Source of the DNA: Allodiplogaster sudhausi
Taxonomy: Eukaryota; Nematoda; Chromadorea; Rhabditida; Diplogasteridae
Assembly (NCBI GenBank): GCA_945643635.1
Contig: CALZFC010000160.1
Span: 1-64,000 of the forward strand
Reading direction: 5' to 3'
Length of the DNA stretch: 64,000 nt
Shown here: positions 1 to 12,760 of the stretch, piece after piece
Layout: each line of letters starts with the position of its first letter
How positions within the stretch are numbered: the first letter of the stretch is position 1
Translations under genes and position numbers: made by a program
The notes under the pieces: model-generated
Told to the model about the DNA's origin: nothing
The model's input: the letters and a program-made list of their open reading frames with translations, nothing else
Database searches by the model: none

Positions 1-3000
1 CGAATTGTATTTAAACGAACCGTCTTGACGAGATCTAACTATGCATACCTTCACTAGTAGAATACCTATCATGACTTGGCCAGAGCATTCAAATGTGATT
101 TATCTAAATTGACCATATCTTTTTTTGTCTAAATTGACCATATCTTTTTTCTAATGATTCAAAGTGGTCCGAATTGTATTTAAACGAACCGTCTTGACGA
201 GATCTAACTATGCATACCTTCACTAGTAGAATACCTATCATGACTTGGCCAGAACATGTCAAAATGTGATTTTATCTAAAATTGACCATATCTTTTTTGT
301 CTAAAATTGACCATATCTTTTTTTTTCTGATGATTCAAAGTGGTCCTAATTGTATTTAAACGAACCGTCTTGACGAGATCTAACTATACATACTTCACTA
401 GTAGAATACCTATCACGACTTGGCCAGACGTGTCAAATGTGAATTTGTCTAAAATTGACCATATCTTTTTTTTGTCTAACATTGACCATATCTTTTTTTT
501 CTAATGATTCAAAGTGGTCGAATTGTATTTAAACGAACCGTCTTGACGAGATCTAACTATGCATACCTTCACTAGTAGAATACCTATCACGACTTGGCCA
601 GAACATGTCAAATGTGATTTTATCTAAAATTGACCATATCTTTTTTTTTTCTAAAATTGACCATATCTTTTTTTCTGATGATTCAAAGTGGTCCGAATTG
701 TATTTAAACGAACCGTCTTGACGAGATCTAACTATAATACCTTCACTAGTAGAATACCTATCACGACTTGGCCAGAACATGTCAAATGTGATTTGTCTAA
801 AATTGACCATATCTTTTTTTGTCTAACATTGACCATATCTTTTTTTCTGATGATTCAAAGTGGTCCGAATTGTATTTAAACGAACCGTCTTGACGAGATC
901 TAACTATGCATACCTTCACTAGTAGAATACCTATCATGACTTGCCAGAACATGTCAAAATGTGATTTATCTAAAATTGACCATATCTTTTTTTGTCTAAA
1001 ATTGACCATATCTTTTTTTCTAATGATTCAAAGTGGTCCGAATTGTATTTAAACGAACCGTCTTGACGAGATCTAACTATGCATACCTTCACTAGTAGAA
1101 GAATACCTATCATGACTTCCCCAGAACATGTCAAAATGTGATTTTATCTAAATTGACCATATCTTTTTTTTGTCTAAAATTGACCATATCTTTTTTCTGA
1201 TGATTCAAAGTGGTCCTAATTGTATTTAAACGAACCGTCTTGACGAGATCTAACTATGCATACCTTCACTAGTAGAATACCTATCACGACTTGGCCAGAA
1301 CGTGTCAAAATGTGAATTTGTCTAAAATTGACCATATTTTTTTTTTCTAACATTGACCATATCTTTTTTTTCTAATGATTCAAAGTGGTCCGAATTATAT
1401 TTAAACGAACCGTCTTGACGAGATCTAACTATACATACCTTCACTAGTAGAATACCTATCACGACTTGGCCAGAACATGTCAAAATGTGAATTTGTCTAA
1501 ATTGACCATATCTTTTTTTTGTCTAACATTGACCATATCTTTTTTCTGATGATTCAAAGTGGTCCGAATTGTATTTAAACGAACCGTCTTGACGAGATCT
1601 AACTATGCATACCTTCACTAGTAGAGATACCTATCATGACTTGCCCAGAACATGTCAAAATGTGATTTATCTAAAATTGACCATATCTTTTTTTGTCTAA
1701 AATTGACCATATCTTTTTTTCTGATGATTCAAAGTGGTCCTAATTGTATTTAAACGAACCGTCTTGACGAGATCTAACTATACATACCTTCACTAGTAGA
1801 ATACCTATCACGACTTGGCCAGAACATGTCAAATGTGAATTTGTCTAAAATTGACCATATCTTTTTTTTGTCTAACATTGACCATATCTTTTTTTTCTAA
1901 TGATTCAAAGTGGTCCGAATTGTATTTAAACGAACGTCTTGACGAGATCTAACTATGCATACCTTCACTAGTAGAATACCTATCACGACTTGGCCAGAAC
2001 ATGTCAAAATGTGAATTTGTCTAAAATTGACCATATCTTTTTTTGTCTAAATTGACCATATCTTTTTTTTCTAATGATTCAAAGTGGTCCGAATTGTATT
2101 TAAACGAACCGTCTTGACGAGATCTAACTATGCATACCTTCACTAGTAAAATACCTATCATGACTTGGCCAGAACATGTCAAAATGTGATTTGTCTAAAA
2201 TTGACCATATCTTTTTTTGTCTAACATTGACCATATCTTTTTTTCTAATGATTCAAAGTGGTCCGAATTGTATTTAAACGAACCGTCTTGACGAGATCTA
2301 ACTATGCATACCTTCACTAGTAGAATACCTATCACGACTTGGCCAGAACATGTCAAAATGTGATTTTATCTAAAATTGACCATATCTTTTTTTTGTCTAA
2401 AATTGACCATATCTTTTTTTCTGATGATTCAAAGTGGTCCGAATTGTATTTAAACGAACCGTCTTGACGAGATCTAACTGTAATACCTTCACTAGTAGAA
2501 TACCTATCACGACTTGGCCAGAACATGTCAAAATGTGAATTTGTCTAAAATTGACCATATCTTTTTTTGTCTAAAATTGACCATATCTTTTTTTTCTAAT
2601 GATTCAAAGTGGTCCGAATTGTATTTAAACGAACCGTCTTGACGAGATCTAACTATGCATACCTTCACTAGTAGAATACCTATCACGACTTGGCCAGAAC
2701 ATCATGTCAAAATGTGATTTTATCTAAAATTGACCATATCTTTTTTTTTTCTAAAATTGACCATATCTTTTTTTTCTGATGATTCAAAGTGGTCCTAATT
2801 GTATTTAAACGAACCGTCTTGACGAGATCTAACTATGCATACCTTCACTAGTAGAATACCTATCACGACTTGGCCAGAACATGTCAAAATGTGAATTTGT
2901 CTAAAATTGACCATATCTTTTTTTTGTCTAACATTGACCATATCTTTTTTTTCTAATGATTCAAAGTGGTCCGAATTGTATTTAAACGAACCGTCTTGAC

Positions 3001-3324
3001 GAGATCTAACTATGCATACCTTCACTAGTAGAATACCTATCACGACTTGGCCAGAACATGTCAAAATGTGATTTATCTAAAATTGACCATATCTTTTTTT
3101 GTCTAAAATTGACCATATCTTTTTTTCTAATGATTCAAAGTGGTCCGAATTGTATTTAAACGAACCGTCTTGACGAGATCTAACTATGCATACCTTCACT
3201 AGTAGAAGAATACCTATCATGACTTCCCCAGAACATGTCAAAATGTGATTTTATCTAAAATTGACCATATCTTTTTTTTTGTCTAAAATTGACCATATCT
3301 TTTTTCTGATGATTCAAAGTGGTC

Positions 3325-3514
3325 CGAATTGTATTTAAACGAACCGTCTTGACGAGATCTAACTGTAAATACCTTCACTAGTAGAATACCTATCACGACT
3401 TGGCCAGAACGTGTCAAAATGTGAATTTGTCTAAATTGACCATATGCTAAATTGACCATATCTTTTTTTGTCTAACATTGACCATATCTTTTTTTCTAAT
3501 GATTCAAAGTGGTC
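3325..3514 (+). repeat. Long monomer with three sub-repeats (190 bp)
   Basis: Three TTGACCATAT units occur instead of two. The first has lost its T tract and joins the second directly as CCATATGCTAAATTG. The rest of the monomer is ordinary, with a GTAAAT allele in place of ATGCAT and ACGTGTC in place of ACATGTC. It is the shortest and first of eight such long monomers that I found. Confidence 0.8.
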
Positions 3515-4744
3515 CGAATTGTATTTAAACGAACCGTCTTGACGAGATCTAACTATGCATACCTTCACTAGTAGAATACCTATCATGACTTGGCCAGAAC
3601 ATGTCAAAATGTGATTTTATCTAAAATTGACCATATCTTTTTTTGTCTAAAATTGACCATATCTTTTTTTCTGATGATTCAAAGTGGTCCTAATTGTATT
3701 TAAACGAACCGTCTTGACGAGATCTAACTGTAAATACCTTCACTAGTAGAATACCTATCACGACTTGGCCAGAACATGTCAAAATGTGAATTTGTCTAAA
3801 ATTGACCATATCTTTTTTTTGTCTAAATTGACCATATCTTTTTTTCTAATGATTCAAAGTGGTCCTAATTGTATTTAAACGAACCGTCTTGACGAGATCT
3901 AACTATGCATACCTTCACTAGTAGAATACCTATCACGACTTGGCCAGAACGTGTCAAAATGTGAATTTGTCTAAAATTGACCATATCTTTTTTTTGTCTA
4001 ACATTGACCATATCTTTTTTTTCTGATGATTCAAAGTGGTCCGAATTGTATTTAAACGAACCGTCTTGACGAGATCTAACTATGCATACCTTCACTAGTA
4101 GAATACCTATCACGACTTGGCCAGAACATGTCAAAATGTGATTTTGTCTAAAATTGACCATATCTTTTTTTGTCTAAATTGACCATATCTTTTTTTTCTA
4201 ATGATTCAAAGTGGTCCGAATTGTATTTAAACGAACCGTCTTGACGAGATCTAACTATGCATACCTTCACTAGTAGAAGAATACCTATCATGACTTGGCC
4301 AGAACATGTCAAAATGTGATTTTATCTAAAATTGACCATATCTTTTTTTTGTCTAAAATTGACCATATCTTTTTTTCTGATGATTCAAAGTGGTCCGAAT
4401 TGTATTTAAACGAACCGTCTTGACGAGATCTAACTAAATACCTTCACTAGTAGAATACCTATCACGACTTGGCCAGAACATGTCAAAATGTGAATTTGTC
4501 TAAAATTGACCATATCTTTTTTTTGTCTAAATTGACCATATCTTTTTTTTCTAATGATTCAAAGTGGTCCGAATTGTATTTAAACGAACCGTCTTGACGA
4601 GATCTAACTATGCATACCTTCACTAGTAGAATACCTATCACGACTTGGCCAGAACATGTCAAAATGTGATTTGTCTAAAATTGACCATATCTTTTTTTTG
4701 TCTAAAATTGACCATATCTTTTTTTCTGATGATTCAAAGTGGTC

Positions 4745-4944
4745 CGAATTGTATTTAAACGAACCGTCTTGACGAGATCTAACTATGCATACCTTCACTA
4801 GTAGAAGAATACCTATCATGACTTGGCCAGAACATGTCAAATGTGATTTGTCTAAAATTGACCATATTTTTTTTTGTCTAATTGACCATATCTTTTTTTT
4901 GTCTAACATTGACCATATCTTTTTTTCTAATGATTCAAAGTGGT
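4745..4944 (+). repeat. Long monomer with three sub-repeats (200 bp)
   Basis: The second half carries three sub-repeats. The first ends CATATTTT, having lost the C after CATAT, and the second is shortened to GTCTAATTGACC. The +AGA insertion follows ACTAGTAG. The junction to the next monomer lacks one C (GGTCGAATT). Confidence 0.8.
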
Positions 4945-5121
4945 CGAATTGTATTTAAACGAACCGTCTTGACGAGATCTAACTATGCATACCTTCACTA
5001 GTAGAATACCTATCATGACTTGGCCAGAACATGTCAAAATGTGATTTTATCTAAAATTGACCATATCTTTTTTTTTGTCTAAAATTGACCATATCTTTTT
5101 TTCTGATGATTCAAAGTGGTC

Positions 5122-6530
5122 CTAATTGTATTTAAACGAACCGTCTTGACGAGATCTAACTGTAAATACCTTCACTAGTAGAATACCTATCACGACTTGG
5201 CCAGAACATGTCAAAATGTGATTTTCTAAAATTGACCATATCTTTTTTTTGTCTAACATTGACCATATCTTTTTTTCTAATGATTCAAAGTGGTCCTAAT
5301 TGTATTTAAACGAACCGTCTTGACGAGATCTAACTATGCATACCTTCACTAGTAGAAGAATACCTATCACGACTTGGCCAGAACATGTCAAAATGTGAAT
5401 TTATCTAAAATTGACCATATTTTTTTTTGTCTAAAATTGACCATATCTTTTTTTTCTAATGATTCAAAGTGGTCCGAATTGTATTTAAACGAACCGTCTT
5501 GACGAGATCTAACTATGCATACCTTCACTAGTAGAATACCTATCACGACTTGGCCAGAACATGTCAAAATGTGAATTTGTCTAAAATTGACCATATCTTT
5601 TTTTGTCTAACATTGACCATATCTTTTTTTCTATGATTCAAAGTGGTCCGAATTGTATTTAAACGAACCGTCTTGACGAGATCTAACTATGCATACCTTC
5701 ACTAGTAGAAGAATACCTATCATGACTTCCCCAGAACATGTCAAAATGTGATTTTATCTAAAATTGACCATATCTTTTTTTTTGTCTAAAATTGACCATA
5801 TCTTTTTTTCTGATGATTCAAAGTGGTCCTAATTGTATTTAAACGAACCGTCTTGACGAGATCTAACTGTAAATACCTTCACTAGTAGAATACCTATCAC
5901 GACTTGGCCAGAACGTGTCAAAATGTGAATTTGTCTAAAATTGACCATATCTTTTTTTGTCTAACATTGACCATATCTTTTTTTCTATGATTCAAAGTGG
6001 TCCGAATTGTATTTAAACGAACCGTCTTGACGAGATCTAACTATGCATACCTTCACTAGTAGAATACCTATCACGACTTGGCCAGAACATGTCAAAATGT
6101 GAATTTGTCTAAAATTGACCATATCTTTTTTTGTCTAAAATTGACCATATCTTTTTTTCTGATGATTCAAAGTGGTCCGAATTGTATTTAAACGAACCGT
6201 CTTGACGAGATCTAACTATGCATACCTTCACTAGTAGAATACCTATCACGACTTGGCCAGAACATGTCAAAATGTGATTTGTCTAAAATTGACCATATCT
6301 TTTTTTGTCTAAATTGACCATATCTTTTTTTTCTAATGATTCAAAGTGGTCCGAATTGTATTTAAACGAACCGTCTTGACGAGATCTAACTATGCATACC
6401 TTCACTAGTAGAAGAATACCTATCATGACTTCCCAGAACATGTCAAAATGTGATTTTATCTAAAATTGACCATATCTTTTTTTTTGTCTAAAATTGACCA
6501 TATCTTTTTTTCTGATGATTCAAAGTGGTC
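5122..6530. repeat. Two tetramer HOR units (~707 and 702 bp)
   Basis: Units 5122-5828 and 5829-6530 each begin with a monomer carrying a CTAATT start and GTAAAT in place of ATGCAT, and each end with a +AGA monomer in which TTGGCCAG is replaced by TTCCCCAG or TTCCCAG. The same CTAATT/TAAAT marker recurs at a similar spacing at 9193 to 9894 (701 bp) and 12051 to 12761 (710 bp), so a four-monomer repeat once dominated this part of the array. No gene is present. Confidence 0.65.
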
Positions 6531-7788
6531 CTAATTGTATTTAAACGAACCGTCTTGACGAGATCTAACTGTAAATACCTTCACTAGTAGAATACCTATC
6601 ACGACTTGGCCAGAACGTGTCAAAATGTGAATTTGTCTAAAATTGACCATATCTTTTTTTGTCTAACATTGACCATATCTTTTTTTTTCTAATGATTCAA
6701 AGTGGTCCGAATTGTATTTAAACGAACCGTCTTGACGAGATCTAACTATACATACCTTCACTAGTAGAATACCTATCACGACTTGGCCAGAACATGTCAA
6801 AATGTGATTTTATCTAAAATTGACCATATCTTTTTTTTTCTAAATTGACCATATCTTTTTTTCTGATGATTCAAAGTGGTCCGAATTGTATTTAAACGAA
6901 CCGTCTTGACGAGATCTAACTATGCATACCTTCACTAGTAGAGAATACCTATCACGACTTGGCCAGAACATGTCAAAATGTGAATTTATCTAAAATTGAC
7001 CATATCTTTTTTTGTCTAACATTGACCATATCTTTTTTTTCTATGATTCAAAGTGGTCCGAATTGTATTTAAACGAACCGTCTTGACGAGATCTAACTAT
7101 GCATACCTTCACTAGTAGAATACCTATCATGACTTGGCCAGAACATTTCAAAATGTGATTTATCTAAAATTGACCATATCTTTTTTTGTCTAAAATTGAC
7201 CATATCTTTTTTTCTAATGATTCAAAGTGGTCCGAATTGTATTTAAACGAACCGTCTTGACGAGATCTAACTATGCATACCTTCACTAGTAGAAGAATAC
7301 CTATCATGACTTCCCCAGAACATGTCAAAATGTGATTTTATCTAAAATTGACCATATCTTTTTTTTGTCTAAAATTGACCATATCTTTTTTTCTGATGAT
7401 TCAAAGTGGTCCTAATTGTATTTAAACGAACCGTCTTGACGAGATCTAACTATAAATACCTTCACTAGTAGAATACCTATCACGACTTGGCCAGAACGTG
7501 TCAAAATGTGATTTGTCTAAATTGACCATATCTTTTTTTGTCTAAAATTGACCATATCTTTTTTTTGTCTAACATTGACCATATCTTTTTTTTCTAATGA
7601 TTCAAAGTGGTCCGAATTGTATTTAAACGAACCGTCTTGACGAGATCTAACTATGCATACCTTCACTAGTAGAATACCTATCATGACTTGGCCAGAACAT
7701 GTCAAAATGTGATTTTATCTAAAATTGACCATATCTTTTTTTTGTCTAAAATTGACCATATCTTTTTTTCTGATGATTCAAAGTGGTC
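6531..7788. repeat. 1258 bp seven-monomer block, copy A
   Basis: Seven monomers occur in this order: CTAATT/GTAAAT type 2; ATACAT with GATTTTATC; a GAATTTATC monomer; an ACATTTC monomer; +AGA with TTCCCCAG; CTAATT/ATAAAT with three sub-repeats (7412-7612); and a CATGAC type 1. The same order of rare variants, with the same total length, is found at 12761-14018. The block therefore marks a duplication at a distance of 6230 bp. Confidence 0.72.
7412..7612 (+). repeat. Long monomer with three sub-repeats (201 bp)
   Basis: GATTTGTC leads into three consecutive sub-repeats, the last carrying TAACATT. It also has the CTAATT start, ATAAAT in place of ATGCAT and ACGTGTC. The monomer at 13642-13842 is its counterpart in the duplicated block and has the same length. 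Confidence 0.85.
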
Positions 7789-9893
7789 CTAATTGTATTT
7801 AAACGAACCGTCTTGACGAGATCTAACTATAAATACCTTCACTAGTAGAATACCTATCACGACTTGGCCAGAACGTGTCAAAATGTGAATTTGTCTAAAA
7901 TTGACCATATCTTTTTTTTGTCTAACATTGACCATATCTTTTTTTTCTAATGATTCAAAGTGGTCCTAATTGTATTTAAACGAACCGTCTTGACGAGATC
8001 TAACTATGCATACCTTCACTAGTAGAATACCTATCACGACTTGGCCAGAACGTGTCAAAATGTGATTTGTCTAAAATTGACCATATCTTTTTTTGTCTAA
8101 ATTGACCATATCTTTTTTTTCTAATGATTCAAAGTGGTCCGAATTATATTTAAACGAACCGTCTTGACGAGATCTAACTATACATACCTTCACTAGTAGA
8201 ATACCTATCACGACTTGGCCAGAACATGTCAAAATGTGAATTTGTCTAAAATTGACCATATCTTTTTTTTGTCTAACATTGACCATATCTTTTTTTTCTA
8301 ATGATTCAAAGTGGTCCGAATTGTATTTAAACGAACCGTCTTGACGAGATCTAACTATGCATACCTTCACTAGTAGAATACCTATCACGACTTGGCCAGA
8401 ACATGTCAAAATGTGATTTATCTAAAATTGACCATATCTTTTTTTTGTCTAAAATTGACCATATCTTTTTTTCTGATGATTCAAAGTGGTCCGAATTGTA
8501 TTTAAACGAACCGTCTTGACGAGATCTAACTATATACCTTCACTAGTAGAATACCTATCACGACTTGGCCAGAACATGTCAAAATGTGATTTGTCTAAAA
8601 TTGACCATATCTTTTTTTTGTCTAAAATTGACCATATCTTTTTTTCTGATGATTCAAAGTGGTCCGAATTGTATTTAAACGAACCGTCTTGACGAGATCT
8701 AACTATGCATACCTTCACTAGTAGAATACCTATCACGACTTGGCCAGAACATGTCAAAATGTGATTTTGTCTAAAATTGACCATATCTTTTTTTTGTCTA
8801 ACATTGACCATATCTTTTTTTTCTAATGATTCAAAGTGGTCCGAATTGTATTTAAACGAACCGTCTTGACGAGATCTAACTATGCATACCTTCACTAGTA
8901 GAATACCTATCACGACTTGGCCAGAACATGTCAAAATGTGAATTTGTCTAAAATTGACCATATCTTTTTTTGTCTAAAATTGACCATATCTTTTTTTCTA
9001 ATGATTCAAAGTGGTCCGAATTGTATTTAAACGAACCGTCTTGACGAGATCTAACTATGCATACCTTCACTAGTAGAATACCTATCATGACTTCCCCAGA
9101 ACATGTCAAAATGTGATTTTATCTAAAATTGACCATATCTTTTTTTTGTCTAAAATTGACCATATCTTTTTTTCTGATGATTCAAAGTGGTCCTAATTGT
9201 ATTTAAACGAACCGTCTTGACGAGATCTAACTATAAATACCTTCACTAGTAGAATACCTATCACGACTTGGCCAGAACGTCAAAATGTGATTTGTCTAAA
9301 ATTGACCATATCTTTTTTTTGTCTAACATTGACCATATCTTTTTTTCTGATGATTCAAAGTGGTCCGAATTGTATTTAAACGAACCGTCTTGACGAGATC
9401 TAACTATGCATACCTTCACTAGTAGAATACCTATCACGACTTGGCCAGAACGTGTCAAAATGTGAATTTGTCTAAAATTGACCATATCTTTTTTTGTCTA
9501 ACATTGACCATATCTTTTTTTCTAATGATTCAAAGTGGTCCGAATTGTATTTAAACGAACCGTCTTGACGAGATCTAACTATGCATACCTTCACTAGTAG
9601 AATACCTATCACGACTTGGCCAGAACATGTCAAAATGTGATTTATCTAAAATTGACCATATCTTTTTTTTGTCTAACATTGACCATATCTTTTTTTCTAA
9701 TGATTCAAAGTGGTCCGAATTGTATTTAAACGAACCGTCTTGACGAGATCTAACTATGCATACCTTCACTAGTAGAAGAATACCTATCATGACTTGGCCA
9801 GAACATGTCAAAATGTGATTTTATCTAAAATTGACCATATCTTTTTTTGTCTAAAATTGACCATATCTTTTTTTCTGATGATTCAAAGTGGTC

Positions 9894-10087
9894 CTAATTG
9901 TATTTAAACGAACCGTCTTGACGAGATCTAACTATAAATACCTTCACTAGTAGAATACCTATCACGACTTGGCCAGAACGTGTCAAATGTGAATTTGTCT
10001 AAAATTGACCATATTTTCTAAAATTGACCATATCTTTTTTTTGTCTAACATTGACCATATCTTTTTTTCTAATGATTCAAAGTGGTC
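9894..10087 (+). repeat. Long monomer with three sub-repeats (194 bp)
   Basis: The first sub-repeat is cut to CATATTTTCTAAAATTG, so its T tract is only four bases. It has the CTAATT start, ATAAAT and ACGTGTC alleles. With the following type 1 monomer it forms a unit that is repeated immediately downstream. Confidence 0.82.
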
Positions 10088-10263
10088 CGAATTGTATTTA
10101 AACGAACCGTCTTGACGAGATCTAACTATGCATACCTTCACTAGTAGAATACCTATCATGACTTGGCCAGAACATGTCAAAATGTGATTTTATCTAAAAT
10201 TGACCATATCTTTTTTTTGTCTAAAATTGACCATATCTTTTTTTCTGATGATTCAAAGTGGTC

Positions 10264-10465
10264 CTAATTGTATTTAAACGAACCGTCTTGACGAGATCTA
10301 ACTATGCATACCTTCACTAGTAGAATACCTATCACGACTTGGCCAGAACGTGTCAAAATGTGAATTTGTCTAAAATTGACCATATTTTTTTTTGTCTAAA
10401 ATTGACCATATCTTTTTTTTGTCTAACATTGACCATATCTTTTTTTCTAATGATTCAAAGTGGTC
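10264..10465 (+). repeat. Long monomer with three sub-repeats (202 bp)
   Basis: The first sub-repeat ends CATATTTT with a nine-base T run and is followed by two ordinary ones, the last with TAACATT. It starts CTAATT but has ATGCAT. It is the second member of a local tandem duplication with 9894-10087. Confidence 0.85.
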
Positions 10466-12760
10466 CGAATTGTATTTAAACGAACCGTCTTGACGAGATC
10501 TAACTATGCATACCTTCACTAGTAGAATACCTATCATGACTTGGCCAGAACATGTCAAAATGTGATTTTATCTAAAATTGACCATATCTTTTTTTTGTCT
10601 AAAATTGACCATATCTTTTTTTCTGATGATTCAAAGTGGTCCGAATTGTATTTAAACGAACCGTCTTGACGAGATCTAACTGTGCATACCTTCACTAGTA
10701 GAATACCTATCACGACTTGGCCAGAACATGTCAAAATGTGAATTTGTCTAAAATTGACCATATCTTTTTTTTGTCTAACATTGACCATATCTTTTTTTTC
10801 TAATGATTCAAAGTGGTCCGAATTGTATTTAAACGAACCGTCTTGACGAGATCTAACTATGCATACCTTCACTAGTAGAGAATACCTATCACGACTTGGC
10901 CAGAACATGTCAAAATGTGATTTGTCTAAAATTGACCATATCTTTTTTTGTCTAACATTGACCATATCTTTTTTTTCTAATGATTCAAAGTGGTCCGAAT
11001 TGTATTTAAACGAACCGTCTTGACGAGATCTAACTATACATACCTTCACTAGTAGAATACCTATCACGACTTGGCCAGAACATGTCAAAATGTGAATTTG
11101 TCTAAAATTGACCATATCTTTTTTTGTCTAAATTGACCATATCTTTTTTTTCTGATGATTCAAAGTGGTCCGAATTGTATTTAAACGAACCGTCTTGACG
11201 AGATCTAACTATGCATACCTTCACTAGTAGAATACCTATCACGACTTGGCCAGAACATGTCAAAATGTGATTTTATCTAAAATTGACCATATCTTTTTTT
11301 TGTCTAAAATTGACCATATCTTTTTTTCTGATGATTCAAAGTGGTCCGAATTGTATTTAAACGAACCGTCTTGACGAGATCTAACTATAAATACCTTCAC
11401 TAGTAGAATACCTATCACGACTTGGCCAGAACATGTCAAAATGTGAATTTATCTAAAATTGACCATATCTTTTTTTGTCTAACATTGACCATATCTTTTT
11501 TTCTGATGATTCAAAGTGGTCCGAATTGTATTTAAACGAACCGTCTTGACGAGATCTAACTATGCATACCTTCACTAGTAGAATACCTATCACGACTTGG
11601 CCAGAACATGTCAAAATGTGAATTTGTCTAAAATTGACCATATTTTTTTTTGTCTAACATTGACCATATCTTTTTTTTCTAATGATTCAAAGTGGTCCGA
11701 ATTGTATTTAAACGAACCGTCTTGACGAGATCTAACTATGCATACCTTCACTAGTAGAATACCTATCATGACTTGGCCAGAACATGTCAAAATGTGATTT
11801 GTCTAAAATTGACCATATCTTTTTTTTGTCTAAATTGACCATATCTTTTTTTCTAATGATTCAAAGTGGTCCGAATTGTATTTAAACGAACCGTCTTGAC
11901 GAGATCTAACTATGCATACCTTCACTAGTAGAAGAATACCTATCATGACTTGGCCAGAACATGTCAAAATGTGATTTTATCTAAAATTGACCATATCTTT
12001 TTTTTGTCTAAAATTGACCATATCTTTTTTTCTGATGATTCAAAGTGGTCCTAATTGTATTTAAACGAACCGTCTTGACGAGATCTAACTATAAATACCT
12101 TCACTAGTAGAATACCTATCACGACTTGGCCAGAACGTGTCAAAATGTGAATTTGTCTAAAATTGACCATATCTTTTTTTGTCTAACATTGACCATATCT
12201 TTTTTTTCTAATGATTCAAAGTGGTCCGAATTGTATTTAAACGAACCGTCTTGACGAGATCTAACTATGCATACCTTCACTAGTAGAATACCTATCACGA
12301 CTTGGCCAGAACATGTCAAAATGTGAATTTGTCTAAAATTGACCATATCTTTTTTTTGTCTAACATTGACCATATCTTTTTTTTCTAATGATTCAAAGTG
12401 GTCCGAATTGTATTTAAACGAACCGTCTTGACGAGATCTAACTATGCATACCTTCACTAGTAGAATACCTATCACGACTTGGCCAGAACATGTCAAAATG
12501 TGATTTTGTCTAAAATTGACCATATCTTTTTTTTGTCTAAAATTGACCATATCTTTTTTTTCTAATGATTCAAAGTGGTCCGAATTGTATTTAAACGAAC
12601 CGTCTTGACGAGATCTAACTATGCATACCTTCACTAGTAGAAGAATACCTATCATGACTTGGCCAGAACATGTCAAAATGTGATTTTATCTAAAATTGAC
12701 CATATCTTTTTTTTTGTCTAAAATTGACCATATCTTTTTTTCTGATGATTCAAAGTGGTC

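Larger units (their letters stand above)
1..5121. repeat. Satellite domain: divergent, indel-rich monomers
   Basis: About 29 monomers with the highest visible variation in the window and no gene. Many single-base losses sit in short homopolymers, such as TCAAATG for TCAAAATG, CTAAATTG for CTAAAATTG and GGTCGAATT for GGTCCGAATT. Odd sites include AGAGCATTC near 85, CATACTTCAC near 390 and CGAACGTCTT near 1930. Rare alleles (CTAATT start, GTAAAT, ACGTGTC, TTCCCCAG or TTGCCCAG for TTGGCCAG) are common. I see no clear HOR. Older sequence nearer an array edge and poor consensus at a contig end both fit. Confidence 0.7.
7789..12760. repeat. Satellite domain: mixed types with tetramer remnants
   Basis: About 28 monomers and no gene. 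Marker monomers with a CTAATT start occur at 7789, 9193, 9894, 10264 and 12051. TTCCCCAG persists near 9090. A two-monomer unit (three-sub-repeat monomer plus type 1) is tandemly duplicated at 9894-10263 and 10264-10641. The monomer at 10817-10991 carries an AGTAGAGAAT insertion. The longest open frame of the window (10555-11115, minus strand, 186 codons) crosses this region because consecutive length variants keep frame; its peptide is only repeated monomer translation. Confidence 0.7.

Noticed and set aside
688..879. Plus-strand open frame of 63 codons, and a similar one at 8486-8692
   Set aside because: Both are chance frames through two monomers that carry single-base losses; they are not conserved in other copies and have no domain.
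10555..11115. 186-codon open frame on the minus strand, the longest in the window
   Set aside because: Its peptide is the translated monomer repeated about three times, kept open because consecutive length variants restore frame. Neighbouring monomers break the frame, there is no distinct start context, and the same peptide fragments recur throughout the array.
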